From contig NZ_VCNC01000003.1 of the NCBI RefSeq assembly GCF_006210265.1, positions 62,001 to 126,000 of the forward strand: a stretch of DNA of 64,000 nt, in the 5' to 3' direction. The DNA is from Desulfovibrio sp. UCD-KL4C (GTDB taxonomy: Bacteria > Desulfobacterota > Desulfovibrionia > Desulfovibrionales > Desulfovibrionaceae). The position numbers and the translations under genes were made by a program. The notes under the pieces were generated by a model that did not search any database, was not told where the DNA came from, and saw only the letters and a program-made list of their open reading frames with translations. Positions 7,863 to 17,321 of this stretch are shown one piece after another; positions within the stretch are counted from its first letter, which is position 1; each line of letters opens with the position of its first letter.

Positions 7863-10190
7863 ATGGCTACAGAAACAGTATGCATAAACGGCGTTGAAGA
7901 CGGTAAACGTCTTGAATCGCGCATTCTTGAAGAACTCATTCAAAAGAGTGTTCGTCAAGGCGCCCGCAAGCTTGAAATAGATGCCCTTGGTCAACATGGA
8001 ATTGGTGGACGGTTGTGGATTTCCAAAGAAGAGCCGATTGAAATCGACGTTGTAGGCTCTCCCGGTCAGCGTTTGGGCTCAAAAGGGTTCCCAGGAACAA
8101 CTATAACTGTGCACGGCTCAGTCTCTGATGACGTCGGCTGGCTTAATGCCGGAGCGGAAATTATTGTTTTAGGCAACGGTTCCAACGGTGCATGCAATGC
8201 TATGGCGCAGGGTAAAGTTCTGATTGCCGGAAGTATTGGTGCCCGCGGAATGACGATGACTAAGACTAACCCAAGATTTGACGAACCTGAATTATGGGTG
8301 CTCGGATCTGTCGGTGACTATTTTGCCGAGTTCATGGCTGGAGGAACCGCAGTAGTCTGTGGTTACGAAGGTCAGAATTCAGAGAATGTCTTAGGGTATA
8401 GACCTTGCGTAGGTATGGTTGGCGGACGTATTTTTGTTCGTGGCCCTAACAATGGTTTTTCTCAGTCTGATTCTATTCTTGAACCTATCAGTGATGCTGA
8501 TTGGACATGGCTTACTGAAAATCTTAAAGAAAATTTGGCTAGAATCGGTAAATCAGAAGTTTATGAAAAGTTGATTAACCGTTCTGACTGGCAACTTATC
8601 AGAGCCAAAACTCCTTTTGAAAAAAAAGGGAAAGTTCGCCGTTCAATGACAGAGTTCCGTGCGAAAGTATGGGATGAAGAGCTTGGACGCGGTGGTTTGA
8701 TTGGTGATTTGACTGATCTTGATAGGTCACCGATAGGTCTGGTCCCGACAGGTAATCTAAGAAGATTTGTTCCTGTTTGGGAAAATAGTAAATATGCAGC
8801 TCCTTGTCAGTCCAGTTGCCCTACCGGAATACCTGTTCAGGAACGCTGGCAGCTTGTTCGCGATGGCCTTGTTGATGAAGCTGTTGATCTAGCCCTTGCG
8901 TATACTCCGTTTCCTGCAACAGTCTGCGGATATTTATGCCCGAATTTGTGTATGTCAGGCTGTACACGCGGAATAAAGAATCTTGCCTCAGTTGATATTA
9001 CGAAGCTTGGGCGGGAAGGAGTTAAGAGCAAGGCCCCTAAGTTACCTCCGCTTTCCGGCAAAAAAGTAGCGATTATCGGCGGAGGACCTGCCGGAATATC
9101 TACTGCATGGCAGATTCGCATGAAAGGTCACGAGGTTGTCATTTATGATATGGCTGAAACTCTCGGCGGAAAAATTGCTTCTGCTATTCCTTCAAGTCGT
9201 ATTCCTAAGGAAGTTCTTGAAGCTGAGCTCAAAAGAGCCGCGGAAGTTATTCCACATGTCCATTTACATAAAGCAATGGATGGCGATGATTTTGCAGAAC
9301 TTAAACAGACAAATGATGCTGTCGTTCTTGCAATCGGTGCTCAGAAACCGCGCATGATCCCTATTCCCGGTCATGAAATGATTACTCCTGCACTTACTTT
9401 CCTTAAGGATGCAGTGAAGGGTACTGCCAAGGTTGGTAAAAAGGTAGTCATCATTGGAGCCGGTAACGTAGGTTGTGACGTTGCAACTGAGTGCGGACGT
9501 CTCGGCGCTGAATCCATCACTTTGATTGATATTCAGGAACCTGCTTCCTTTGGTAAAGAAAGAAAAGAAGCTGAAGCTGTCGGTGCAAAGTTCAAATGGC
9601 CATGCTTTACTCAGGAAGTAACGAAAGAAGGGGTGCTCCTTAAATCCGGTGAGCTTATTGAAGCTGATACAGTGCTTCTTTCAATCGGGGATACTCCTGA
9701 TGTTGATTTTCTACCGGAAGGAATAGCGCTGGATCGCGGTCATGTCGTTGTTAATGACAATTACCAGACTACTGATCCTAAAGTTTACGCAATCGGAGAC
9801 ACTGTTCGCCCCGGTTTGTTGACTCATGCTATCGGGCATGGTCGCAGAGCCGCTGAAGTAATTGACGAAATCTTCACAGGGAAACGTCCTGAAGCTGTTG
9901 CAAAACAGGTGATTGATTATAGCAGAATGACTCTTGAATATTTTGATCCGCGTTTGACTGAATTTTCAGACATGCAGCAATGTGCAAGTGAATGTTCATC
10001 TTGTGGATCATGCAGAGACTGCGGTCTTTGTGAAACAGTCTGTCCTCAAGGGGCTATATCCCGTAAAGATCTTGGCGGTAAGAAGTTTGAAATGGCTGTT
10101 AATCCCGATAAGTGTATTGGCTGCGGTTTCTGCGGAAACGTATGTCCTTGCGGTATCTGGAACCTTGTTGAAAACACACCACTTGGTTAA
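7863..10190 (+). CDS. Fused GXGXG domain, GltD-like oxidoreductase and ferredoxin
   Basis: A 775-residue fusion. Residues about 1-250 are the GXGXG beta-helix that forms the C-terminal domain of classical GltB (glycine-rich 'LGNGSNGACNAMAQG'). From about 300 a GltD-type module begins: a cysteine-rich entry (CQSSCPTGIPVQ, CGYLCPNLCMSGC), an FAD site 'VAIIGGGPAGISTAWQ' near 400, and an NAD(P)H site 'VVIIGAGNVGCDVATE' near 527. The end holds two 4Fe-4S motifs (CGSCRDCGLCETVCPQGAI from about 711; CIGCGFCGNVCPCGIW from about 754). It gives electrons from NAD(P)H to the FMN subunit. It closes the operon and is followed by a terminator. The domain fusion is unusual compared with enteric GltB/GltD. 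Confidence 0.93.
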   Translation: MATETVCINGVEDGKRLESRILEELIQKSVRQGARKLEIDALGQHGIGGRLWISKEEPIEIDVVGSPGQRLGSKGFPGTTITVHGSVSDDVGWLNAGAEIIVLGNGSNGACNAMAQGKVLIAGSIGARGMTMTKTNPRFDEPELWVLGSVGDYFAEFMAGGTAVVCGYEGQNSENVLGYRPCVGMVGGRIFVRGPNNGFSQSDSILEPISDADWTWLTENLKENLARIGKSEVYEKLINRSDWQLIRAKTPFEKKGKVRRSMTEFRAKVWDEELGRGGLIGDLTDLDRSPIGLVPTGNLRRFVPVWENSKYAAPCQSSCPTGIPVQERWQLVRDGLVDEAVDLALAYTPFPATVCGYLCPNLCMSGCTRGIKNLASVDITKLGREGVKSKAPKLPPLSGKKVAIIGGGPAGISTAWQIRMKGHEVVIYDMAETLGGKIASAIPSSRIPKEVLEAELKRAAEVIPHVHLHKAMDGDDFAELKQTNDAVVLAIGAQKPRMIPIPGHEMITPALTFLKDAVKGTAKVGKKVVIIGAGNVGCDVATECGRLGAESITLIDIQEPASFGKERKEAEAVGAKFKWPCFTQEVTKEGVLLKSGELIEADTVLLSIGDTPDVDFLPEGIALDRGHVVVNDNYQTTDPKVYAIGDTVRPGLLTHAIGHGRRAAEVIDEIFTGKRPEAVAKQVIDYSRMTLEYFDPRLTEFSDMQQCASECSSCGSCRDCGLCETVCPQGAISRKDLGGKKFEMAVNPDKCIGCGFCGNVCPCGIWNLVENTPLG

Positions 10191-10214
10191 CTTTTAGTTA
10201 ATAATTATTTAGAA

Positions 10215-10247
10215 GGGCTGTCGAGTAATTCGGCAGCCCTTTTTTTG
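10215..10247 (+). terminator. Terminator of the glutamate synthase operon
   Basis: Hairpin with arms GGGCTGTCGA and TTCGGCAGCCC followed by seven T residues, 25 bases after the stop codon of the last subunit. Confidence 0.92.
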
Positions 10248-10352
10248 TTACTTAACATTTCTATATTACTGGAATTTGTTTGTATTGTTCGTTATAGTAA
10301 TTCATGATTTTAGGTGATTAAACGTATATCTAGAAAAATTATGAGACTAAAT

Positions 10353-10937
10353 ATGTATAAAGAAACTACCGAACAAAAAATAAAACGGGTCGTTGCAGAG
10401 TCTATAGATGTAGTTCCGTATAATCCTGAATGGTCAGAGTTGTTTGAGATTGAGAAAGTGCATATGATGGCATGTTTTCAGGATGATTTTATTCTACGAA
10501 TAGAACATTTTGGTTCAACATCAGTTACCGGGTTACTTGCAAAACCTATTGTTGATATGATCATTGAGATCTCGGATGTAGAGCGTGGCAAAAATTTAAT
10601 TCCGAATATTCTTGAGCCACAGGGGTATGATTGTTTTTGGCGTCCAATTGGCAGTGAAGATGTTCCACCATATTTTACATGGTGTATTAAAAGAGATGCA
10701 GTAGGGCAACGTTCACATCATCTACATTTCGTTGAAAAGGGATTTAAGGATAAGGAACTTAGATTTAGAGATGTTTTACGAGAAAATTCGGAGATAGCTA
10801 ATGAATATGCAAAGCTTAAGGTCTTTTTAGCCGCAGAATATAAAAATGATCGTGTAGCCTATACTGCCGCAAAGGGTGAGTTTATCCGAAGGATTTTAGA
10901 TATGCCCTGCGCTTGTCATCTTCGTTTAGTTAACTGA
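10353..10937 (+). CDS. GrpB/UPF0157 family protein
   Basis: About 194 residues with the GrpB family pattern: 'VVPYNPEWSELFEIEK' near the start, 'IEHFGSTSVTGLLAKPIVDMII' (the conserved nucleotidyltransferase-like GST...KPxxD core), and 'HHLHFVEKG' later. The family has a nucleotidyltransferase fold; its biochemical role is not settled, and in some bacteria it is fused to dephospho-CoA kinase. The frame is open from a GTG at 10314, with ATGs at 10341 and 10353. The last has a weak GAGAC ahead and is nearest to where the family begins, so the start is uncertain. It is convergent with rluA and separated by 9 bases. Confidence 0.85.
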   Translation: MYKETTEQKIKRVVAESIDVVPYNPEWSELFEIEKVHMMACFQDDFILRIEHFGSTSVTGLLAKPIVDMIIEISDVERGKNLIPNILEPQGYDCFWRPIGSEDVPPYFTWCIKRDAVGQRSHHLHFVEKGFKDKELRFRDVLRENSEIANEYAKLKVFLAAEYKNDRVAYTAAKGEFIRRILDMPCACHLRLVN

Positions 10938-10946
10938 GTATAAAAT

Positions 10947-11591
10947 TTAAAATAGTGGTGGAATTTTGAATTCCAGCATTTCTTTTGTTTTTGGGTGCAT
11001 AAATTTTAAGTATCCGGCGTGCAGTTTAAGTTGTCCGGGAGCAGTTCCGGTTCCATATAGTCTATCACCTACAATAGGGCAGTTAAGTCCCTGCGGATGG
11101 GCAGAGTGGACGCGCAGTTGATGAGTGCGTCCGGTAGAAGGGCTAAATTCAACTCTTGTCATTCCGTTTTCTACTCCAATCTTGCGCCAGTGAGTTACGC
11201 CTAATTTACCATGAATCGGGTCATATACCTGATAGGGACGATTGTACGGATCAAGTCTGAAAGCCATTTCTATAACACCTTCATCTTCTTTTATTATTCC
11301 ATCCAGCAAAGCAATATATCTTTTTTTAACCTGTCTGTTTTGAAATTGATCAATTAATTCACGTACAGCGCGGGCGGTAAGGCCCAGTACCAGTAATCCG
11401 GAAGTGTCCATGTCTAACCGATGAACTGTGGGGAATTTACGGCATTCAGGAAACATGGTCTGAACACGGGTAACAACGCAATCCTGATTTTCAGGCCCGC
11501 GCCCGGGAACAGAAAGTAATCCACTTGGTTTATTCACAACGACCAGCTTGTTGTCAGCGTATACTATGTCCAGAAGTTTTTCGTTAGTCAT
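10947..11591 (-). CDS. rluA: Pseudouridine synthase RluA
   Basis: A 214-residue enzyme that isomerises specific uridines in 23S rRNA and tRNA. It matches the short RluA form along its length: 'VVNKPSGLLSVPGRG' near residue 19, the catalytic loop 'VHRLDMDTSGLLVLG' with the aspartate near residue 61, 'KKRYIALLDG', and 'GRTHQLRVHS' near the end. No S4 domain is present, as expected for RluA. It is convergent with the GrpB-like gene. The call to RluA rather than another family member rests on the closeness of the N-terminal third to the E. coli protein as I remember it. Confidence 0.92.
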   Translation of the reverse strand: MTNEKLLDIVYADNKLVVVNKPSGLLSVPGRGPENQDCVVTRVQTMFPECRKFPTVHRLDMDTSGLLVLGLTARAVRELIDQFQNRQVKKRYIALLDGIIKEDEGVIEMAFRLDPYNRPYQVYDPIHGKLGVTHWRKIGVENGMTRVEFSPSTGRTHQLRVHSAHPQGLNCPIVGDRLYGTGTAPGQLKLHAGYLKFMHPKTKEMLEFKIPPLF

Positions 11592-12219
11592 TTTTATTTT
11601 ATCTATTCTTATTGAAATTAAAATTGTGAGCTAGATCTACTTTAAACAGCTTGTTGCTAGATTGTGAATTTAATCCCCTAGACCCTCATTAGTCATAATA
11701 ACGTATTTATCTTCGGAGATAAAGCAGGGCTCACAATGGTTTTTGAGTGTGATTACGTTTTGAATCTATATATCGCACGAGCGAGTTGTCACGGTGGTCG
11801 AGCTTCAAAAAATAAGATCGCTTAAAATTTGTCAAGATTTGAAAGAAAAACTGAACAGCGGTTCAACTTTTTTGCAAGTATTTGATATTATTTCAAATAA
11901 AATCGGTTTTTGAAATTTTGAAAACAGATCGAATGTTTTTGTGAAAAAACGAACTACTAAAAACATATTCAATTAATCTATATAGTTATCATGTATTTGT
12001 GCTAAAAATCACAAATAAACCGGGTTTTTGATTGCATAATCAATTGAATTTATCTATTGTTTGGTCAATCGATCAGCAAGGACGGTTTTGCTAAGAAAAA
12101 TGATTTAAGAATAAGCAAAATTGAACTTCGTTGAAGCAATAGGTTTAGTTAGGAAAAATTTAAGATTTAAAAAATATTTTATAAACTTTACTTCCATCCA
12201 TATGGAACAGGAAACAGAG
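11592..12219. other. Gene-free AT-rich stretch
   Basis: About 630 bases between rluA and the OB-fold protein with no supported gene. The open frame does extend upstream of the OB-fold gene from a TTG at 12121, but without a ribosome binding site or a signal-like start. Promoters for both divergent neighbours must lie here; no clear consensus stands out. Confidence 0.45.
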
Positions 12220-12561
12220 ATGAAAAAAATGAGCGTAATATTTCTTGTACTTCTAGTTATTGTAGCGGCCGCAGCAACAGCTGAATGTCAGGATCCAAAG
12301 CCTACTAACGTAACGACTGTAGCTGAAGCCAGAGTTTCAGGTGCAGAGACTAAAGCAGTTCTCCATGGTCATTTCATTAAGAAAATTAATGATAACAAAT
12401 ATGTTTTTCAGGATTCGACGGGAGAAATCATTGTTGATCTAAGTGCTGATAAAGCAGGGTCCCTGCCTGCTGAAAGTGCTGAAGTCGCACTCGAAGGTGT
12501 TGTCGAGCAGGACATTGTCTTCGCCGGAATCGAAGCCCAGAAAATATCCGTTCTAAATTAA
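12220..12561 (+). CDS. Secreted BOF/YgiW-type OB-fold protein
   Basis: A 113-residue periplasmic protein. The signal peptide is at residues 1-20 (MSVIFLVLLVIVAAAATAEC). The rest is the bacterial OB-fold of the YgiW/YdeI family: 'TTVAEARVSGAETKAVLHGHF', 'DNKYVFQDSTGEIIVDLS', 'AEVALEGVVEQD'. Family members are stress-tolerance proteins in the periplasm. The ATG at 12220 is preceded by AGGA at a good distance and places the signal peptide at the true N-terminus, so earlier in-frame starts are not used. It is a single gene with a following terminator. Confidence 0.85.
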   Translation: MKKMSVIFLVLLVIVAAAATAECQDPKPTNVTTVAEARVSGAETKAVLHGHFIKKINDNKYVFQDSTGEIIVDLSADKAGSLPAESAEVALEGVVEQDIVFAGIEAQKISVLN

Positions 12562-12646
12562 GTACGGACCTCACCGGAAGATACTTCCGAACCTAAAAAG
12601 GTCGCTTCATCACGTTGGTTTTTTAAGCTGAATTGTCATCAGTTTT

Positions 12647-12676
12647 AAAGGCCGCTTCAGATGAGGCGGCCTTTTT
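12647..12676 (+). terminator. Terminator between the OB-fold gene and the histidine kinase
   Basis: Hairpin AAAGGCCGC / GCGGCCTTT with about 10 loop bases, followed by TTTTT on the plus strand. It sits between two convergent genes and may serve both, although the minus-strand T run is short. Confidence 0.85.
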
Positions 12677-12694
12677 AGGTTTGATAGGATAAGG

Positions 12695-15025
12695 TTATGA
12701 ATTATGAATAAAATTAGCGTTGCAGTGCTCATTTAATACATCAATTATTTTAACTTTTGATATTGGCTTAGTCAGGAAGGAGTCGCAACCAGCCGTAAGT
12801 ATTTTATCCCTTACTTCTGGTAAAGCATGCGCTGTTAAGGCAATAATTGTGCAGTGTGCTTTGCCGTGAAGTTTTTCCCATTCTCTAATTTTTCCGGTGC
12901 ATTCATACCCGTCCATAATTGGCATTTCAATATCCATCAAAATTAAGTCAAAATGCTTTGACGTCGCTATATCAAGAGCTTCTTGACCATTCTTCGTAAT
13001 GGTAAGTTTGTATGGCAGATCTTTAAAAAAAAGTTCAATCAACATGCAGTTCGCATTGTTATCTTCCACCAAGAGCACATTTAAGATTTTGTTTATATGA
13101 GCTGTTTTCTTAACTGGGATGCAGTGGTCTGTTTTTATAAAGATTTCTTTTGCAACTTTTTCAAGATCAAATAATGTGAGTGGCTTAATAAGGACATTCC
13201 CTTTAAAAGAGTTATCGATATTTTTATGACCAATGGATGCAATTAGGATAATTCTTTCTTCTGGAATTTGCAGTTTAACAAGTGATGAAACTCCTTTATC
13301 CCAGCTCCAGCCGTGAATGTCATCTTTGATTAAAATAAGATCATAACTTTGTCCTATCCGTGCTTTTTCACTTATTAATGTTTTGGCTATTTCAAAGCTA
13401 CGCGCCTTATGAGTATATTTAGCAATGGAGCTAAGTCGTATTGCAAAAGCTTCACGAGAGTAGTCTTGATCAGTAATTACCAGAATGCTCTTCTCTTTGA
13501 GAATTGAATCATTAGGATAAAAAGTAGGGTTCACTAAAAAAGGAATATTCATATGTATGCTGGAGCCGGACCCTTTTTTACTTTCCACCCAAATCTTTCC
13601 CCCCATAGCTTCGCAAAGTGATTTACAAATGGAAAGACCAAGTCCTGAACCTCCGTATTGGCGAGTTGTTGAAGAGTCTTCTTGGGTAAATCTGTCAAAA
13701 ATACTTTCAATTTTGTCCTTTTCAATTCCTATTCCGCTATCTTTAACAGTAAAATGAATCTCAACTTTGTTTTCATCGTTGGTTAATTTGTTCTCATTTA
13801 ATGATGCTTCAACAACAACAAATCCTCTTTTGGTAAACTTAATAGCATTTCCGATGAGATTTACAAAAATTTGCTTTAGCCTTGAAGGGTCGCTGATAAT
13901 TTTCTTTGGGACATTTCTGTCAATTCTATAAGCAAGCTCTAATTTTTTACCGCTAGCTGCCAGAGCTGTTACTTTAAAGGATTTACCAAGTAGATGATCT
14001 ACGTCGATCTCTTTATTTTCAAAATGTGTTTCACCTGCTTCAATTTTGCTTAAATCAAGAATTTCATTAATAAGGTGCAGTAATGAGTTTCCTGCCTCTT
14101 GAAGAATTTCAATGAATCTTTTTTGATCACTGTTCAGCCCGGAGTCAGTAAGAATCTCAGCCATTCCTAAAATAGCATTCATTGGTGTGCGTATTTCATG
14201 GCTCATTGCAGCAAGGAATTGTGACTTGGCAATAGTTCCTTTTGAAGCTTCAACAGCCATCGCTTCCGATTTAGTAATCGCTTTAACTAAGTTATTATTA
14301 GCGTTTTCGAGTTCTTGAGTTCTTTCGTAAACTTTAAATTCAAGATTTCTGTATAAGTTTTCCAGGTTTTTACTCATATAGTTGAAGTTCAGTGCCAGCC
14401 TTCCTATTTCATCCGTTCTTTTTCCCATATCGGCTGTGACAAATTCGCGATTGGCAATCTTTCTTGTGCTTTTATCAAGTATTCCTAAGGGATCGATTAT
14501 AATGTGGGTAAAAAAAGCATCTAGCGTAATAATTGTGCAGAACATGCACGCGCCGAAAATAATAATCAGGTTGAAAGTTTTTTCTCTAATATCACGGTTG
14601 ACTTTATCTAGTTTGAGTCCGAGATCAACACGCCCTAACTGTTTACCTTTATATATAATAGGTCGAGACACAATCATTATGCCTTTGCCGGATTGCGGTC
14701 TTTTTTTGACAGAGTGAGTTTTGGAAATTATTTTTCCAGTTTGTAGTAAAGACACACCTTTGATGTCATAAATTTCGCAAAAGGCTATTTGAGGCGCTTG
14801 TTCAATTGAAATGGCGAGATTTTCTATTAGAAAAAAACTGAATCGTGGAAGGTGTTCTGAGCATGAGCGAGCAGTTAAGGATGCTATGCTGCTTCCATAC
14901 ATGTAGAGGCGATCTTTCAATAAAGTTTTTTGGGAATCAATGATATAATACCCCAAAAAAAAGAAAAAAATCGCCAGAATAATACCGGTGCCTATTGATA
15001 ATTTAATCCTTAAGCTGTCTTTCAT
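12695..15025 (-). CDS. Hybrid sensor histidine kinase with receiver domains
   Basis: A 776-residue inner-membrane kinase. Membrane helices at about 8-28 and 148-172 bracket a periplasmic sensor region of roughly 115 residues. HAMP and a coiled coil follow, then the dimerisation/phosphoacceptor domain 'MSHEIRTPMNAILGMAEIL' (His near 276). The ATPase domain has an N box 'FVNLIGNAIKFTKRG', 'DSGIGIEKDKIESIFDRF', and 'GGSGLGLSICKSLCEAMGG'. Two receiver-like units end the protein: the first (about 510-625) looks degenerate, the second (about 650-770) keeps 'LVEDN', the phospho-Asp in 'LILMDIEMPIMDG' and the lysine in 'LTKPIS'. It lies 74 bases downstream of a BMP-type binding-protein gene, which may supply its ligand. 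Confidence 0.93.
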   Translation of the reverse strand: MKDSLRIKLSIGTGIILAIFFFFLGYYIIDSQKTLLKDRLYMYGSSIASLTARSCSEHLPRFSFFLIENLAISIEQAPQIAFCEIYDIKGVSLLQTGKIISKTHSVKKRPQSGKGIMIVSRPIIYKGKQLGRVDLGLKLDKVNRDIREKTFNLIIIFGACMFCTIITLDAFFTHIIIDPLGILDKSTRKIANREFVTADMGKRTDEIGRLALNFNYMSKNLENLYRNLEFKVYERTQELENANNNLVKAITKSEAMAVEASKGTIAKSQFLAAMSHEIRTPMNAILGMAEILTDSGLNSDQKRFIEILQEAGNSLLHLINEILDLSKIEAGETHFENKEIDVDHLLGKSFKVTALAASGKKLELAYRIDRNVPKKIISDPSRLKQIFVNLIGNAIKFTKRGFVVVEASLNENKLTNDENKVEIHFTVKDSGIGIEKDKIESIFDRFTQEDSSTTRQYGGSGLGLSICKSLCEAMGGKIWVESKKGSGSSIHMNIPFLVNPTFYPNDSILKEKSILVITDQDYSREAFAIRLSSIAKYTHKARSFEIAKTLISEKARIGQSYDLILIKDDIHGWSWDKGVSSLVKLQIPEERIILIASIGHKNIDNSFKGNVLIKPLTLFDLEKVAKEIFIKTDHCIPVKKTAHINKILNVLLVEDNNANCMLIELFFKDLPYKLTITKNGQEALDIATSKHFDLILMDIEMPIMDGYECTGKIREWEKLHGKAHCTIIALTAHALPEVRDKILTAGCDSFLTKPISKVKIIDVLNEHCNANFIHNS

Positions 15026-15099
15026 TATTTAATCATATTATAAAATATTTTATTTTGTATTGTGTTTTTTTCGTGCATTTTTTGCAGGTTTTGATTTTT

Positions 15100-16062
15100 T
15101 TAAATTTCTCCATTAATAATTTTATTTTTAATTATATCGATTTTTCTTATGATGTCTTCTGAGATTTTGTCGCGGGTGTACTTCATGTCGCTGAGCTTTA
15201 CTCCTTGGTTTTTGAGTCCATAATAGGTGGTATTTGAAGAGAAATTACCTTCCATTACTCTTTTAATTTCTTGATAGGCGGCTACATCCATACGTTTAAT
15301 CATGCTGGTCAGTATGGTCCCTTTGGCTACGTAATCCTGATTAGAATCAACTCCTATTACATATTTTCCGGTGTTAATGGCTGCCTTAATTACACCGTTT
15401 CCGGTAATTCCTGCCGCAGAAAAAATAATATCCGCATTATTTTTGTATTGATTGATAGCAAGACTATATCCTTTTTTCACATCGTTAAATCCTGAAAAAT
15501 CTCCGGCTGGGCTGACGTAATCAACAAGCACTTTAATTCTGGGATTTACATATTTAGCTCCGTCGTAGAAGCCTTTCTCAAACTGTTGAATTGGAGGTAC
15601 ATTTACTCCACCTATAAAGCCGATGGTATTTGTCTTGGTCATATAAGCGGCAAAAGCTCCAGCAAGAAATGATCCCTCGTATTGTGTGAATGCTGCAGCA
15701 CAAATATTCGGTGCGCTCTCGACAGGAACGCCTATCATGATGAATTTTTTGTTTGTATAAAGTCGGGCCAGCTTTGGTAGAAGCCGTTGAAATTGGGAAC
15801 CTAAAAAAACGACTATATCAGATTTTTCTGCAAGATCTTTCAGGGCGCTAAGTTCTGATTTGCCCATCTCTTCAGGTTCAAGAATTATCAGCTTGAAATT
15901 AAATTCTTGCTGAGCTTTTCTTACTCCGCTGTAAGCCATGTCGTTAAAGGATAAATTCCCTAACCCCGCAGGTCCGATAACAAGGCCTAAAACGGTATGA
16001 TCGGCCCAAGCTGTAGTCGATAGAAGTAGCAGTATGAAAAATTCTGATAATATTTTTTTCAC
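15100..16062 (-). CDS. BMP/PnrA-type periplasmic binding protein
   Basis: A 320-residue protein with signal peptide (residues 1-20, ending STTAWA). It has the BMP (basic membrane protein/Med/PnrA) family marks: 'GNLSFNDMAYSGVRKAQQEF', 'FTQYEGSFLAGAFAAYMT', 'GFIGGVNVPPIQQFEKGFYDG', 'NADIIFSAAGITGNGVIKAA'. Known members bind purine nucleosides for ABC import or, in Med, act in regulation. No ABC permease or ATPase gene is adjacent; the neighbour is a hybrid histidine kinase on the same strand, so a sensing rather than transport role is plausible (inference). The protein has no lipobox cysteine, unlike many transport members. Confidence 0.9.
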   Translation of the reverse strand: MKKILSEFFILLLLSTTAWADHTVLGLVIGPAGLGNLSFNDMAYSGVRKAQQEFNFKLIILEPEEMGKSELSALKDLAEKSDIVVFLGSQFQRLLPKLARLYTNKKFIMIGVPVESAPNICAAAFTQYEGSFLAGAFAAYMTKTNTIGFIGGVNVPPIQQFEKGFYDGAKYVNPRIKVLVDYVSPAGDFSGFNDVKKGYSLAINQYKNNADIIFSAAGITGNGVIKAAINTGKYVIGVDSNQDYVAKGTILTSMIKRMDVAAYQEIKRVMEGNFSSNTTYYGLKNQGVKLSDMKYTRDKISEDIIRKIDIIKNKIINGEI

Positions 16063-16193
16063 GATATTCTACTTGCTTAAAAAATTTAGATAGTGACTAG
16101 TATAGATGCTTAGGTGATTTCTTATAGTAGGAATTATAATAAAAATCCAACCCGAAAGACAGGAAATTTGAGTTTAATTCTTAAAGTACGAAA

Positions 16194-16228
16194 AAAAGGG
16201 ACTTGCATAAATTATGCAAGTCCCTTTT
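16194..16228 (-). terminator. Terminator of the EamA transporter gene
   Basis: A 17-base perfect stem (AAAAGGGACTTGCATAA with its complement) separated by one base, followed on the minus strand by a run of T. It lies 46 bases past the EamA stop codon. Confidence 0.9.
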
Positions 16229-16273
16229 ATGAAAATGAAATTTGGATACCTTATAAGTGTTTTAAATTTAAAA

Positions 16274-17227
16274 TTATATCGGTTTCTTCTTCAGATTTAG
16301 CAAAGTATTTTTTTTACCTATTTTGTCCCCATATTGAGCAAGCCATACTCCGGCAAAGATTATCAGCGATGCTATCATTTGGAGTGGAGTCAGAGTCTCG
16401 TCTAAAAGTATCCACCCGAAAAATGCAGCGATAGCGGGCACTAGATTTATAAATGCAGATGCTTTTCCGGCAGGTAGTTTACTCATGCCGACGTTATATA
16501 AACCAAATGCGCCAAGAGTTACGAAAGCACCAAGGTAGGCTGCAATTATCAGCATATTAACAGGGTCTGGGCCCAGCCCGTCACGGATGAGCAAATATAA
16601 TCCGGGAATGAAGAATATAACTCCCGCAGCGTTTTGAACAGCTGTCAGAGTAAATGGTCCATAGTTTGCTGAAAGACGTTTTACAAGTAGCATGTAGCCC
16701 GTTGCGCTAACCATTGCCGCAAGTTCAAGCATGTTGCCAAGGGCTGGATTTGTAGCACCGCTTGATGGAGAACCTGTAACTGAAAGGATTATTACCCCTG
16801 CGATAGAAACGGCTAACCCCAGCCAACCTATAAGGGTTGTTTTTTCTTTGAAGCAAATGCCCGCGCCGACAGCAACCATCAAAGGTAATGATGCTGAGAT
16901 CAGTCCTGCCTGTGTGGCGGAGGTGTAGGTTAAGGCATGAGATTCAAATAAAAAATAGAGACAGGGCATTAAAAAGGCCAGAAGAGCAAGAGCCTTGCGG
17001 TCTTTTCCTTTTTTTACATGTCCGGCAAATCTGGACGTAAAGGGAGTAAGGACCAGCGTGGCAATACCGGTTCGCAGCCACATGACAGTCCATGGATTCA
17101 TGGTTCCTACCATATGTTTCATTGCGGCGAATGCACTGCCCCAAAGAAGTACAGCACCAAGCAAAGCCAGTATCGGGAATATCTTATTTGAATTTAGAGA
17201 AATATTTTTTTGCTGATCAGTATTCAT
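16274..17227 (-). CDS. EamA/DMT-family permease
   Basis: A 317-residue inner-membrane protein with ten predicted helices in two EamA repeats, beginning near 'ILALLGAVLLWGSAFAAMKHM' and 'ALGNMLELAAMVSATGYMLLV'. Family members export amino acids or other metabolites; the substrate is unknown here. An AraC-family regulator gene lies 94 bases upstream on the same strand. That pairing is common for exporters controlled by their own substrate. AGGA precedes the ATG. Confidence 0.93.
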   Translation of the reverse strand: MNTDQQKNISLNSNKIFPILALLGAVLLWGSAFAAMKHMVGTMNPWTVMWLRTGIATLVLTPFTSRFAGHVKKGKDRKALALLAFLMPCLYFLFESHALTYTSATQAGLISASLPLMVAVGAGICFKEKTTLIGWLGLAVSIAGVIILSVTGSPSSGATNPALGNMLELAAMVSATGYMLLVKRLSANYGPFTLTAVQNAAGVIFFIPGLYLLIRDGLGPDPVNMLIIAAYLGAFVTLGAFGLYNVGMSKLPAGKASAFINLVPAIAAFFGWILLDETLTPLQMIASLIIFAGVWLAQYGDKIGKKNTLLNLKKKPI

Positions 17228-17321
17228 GGCTACTTTATCCTGTAGGATATTTTTTTATTAGGAAAATGATTTTGAGTCTTGGAAAATTGCTATTTGAAAA
17301 GTTGGTAGCAGCTATGAGTGA

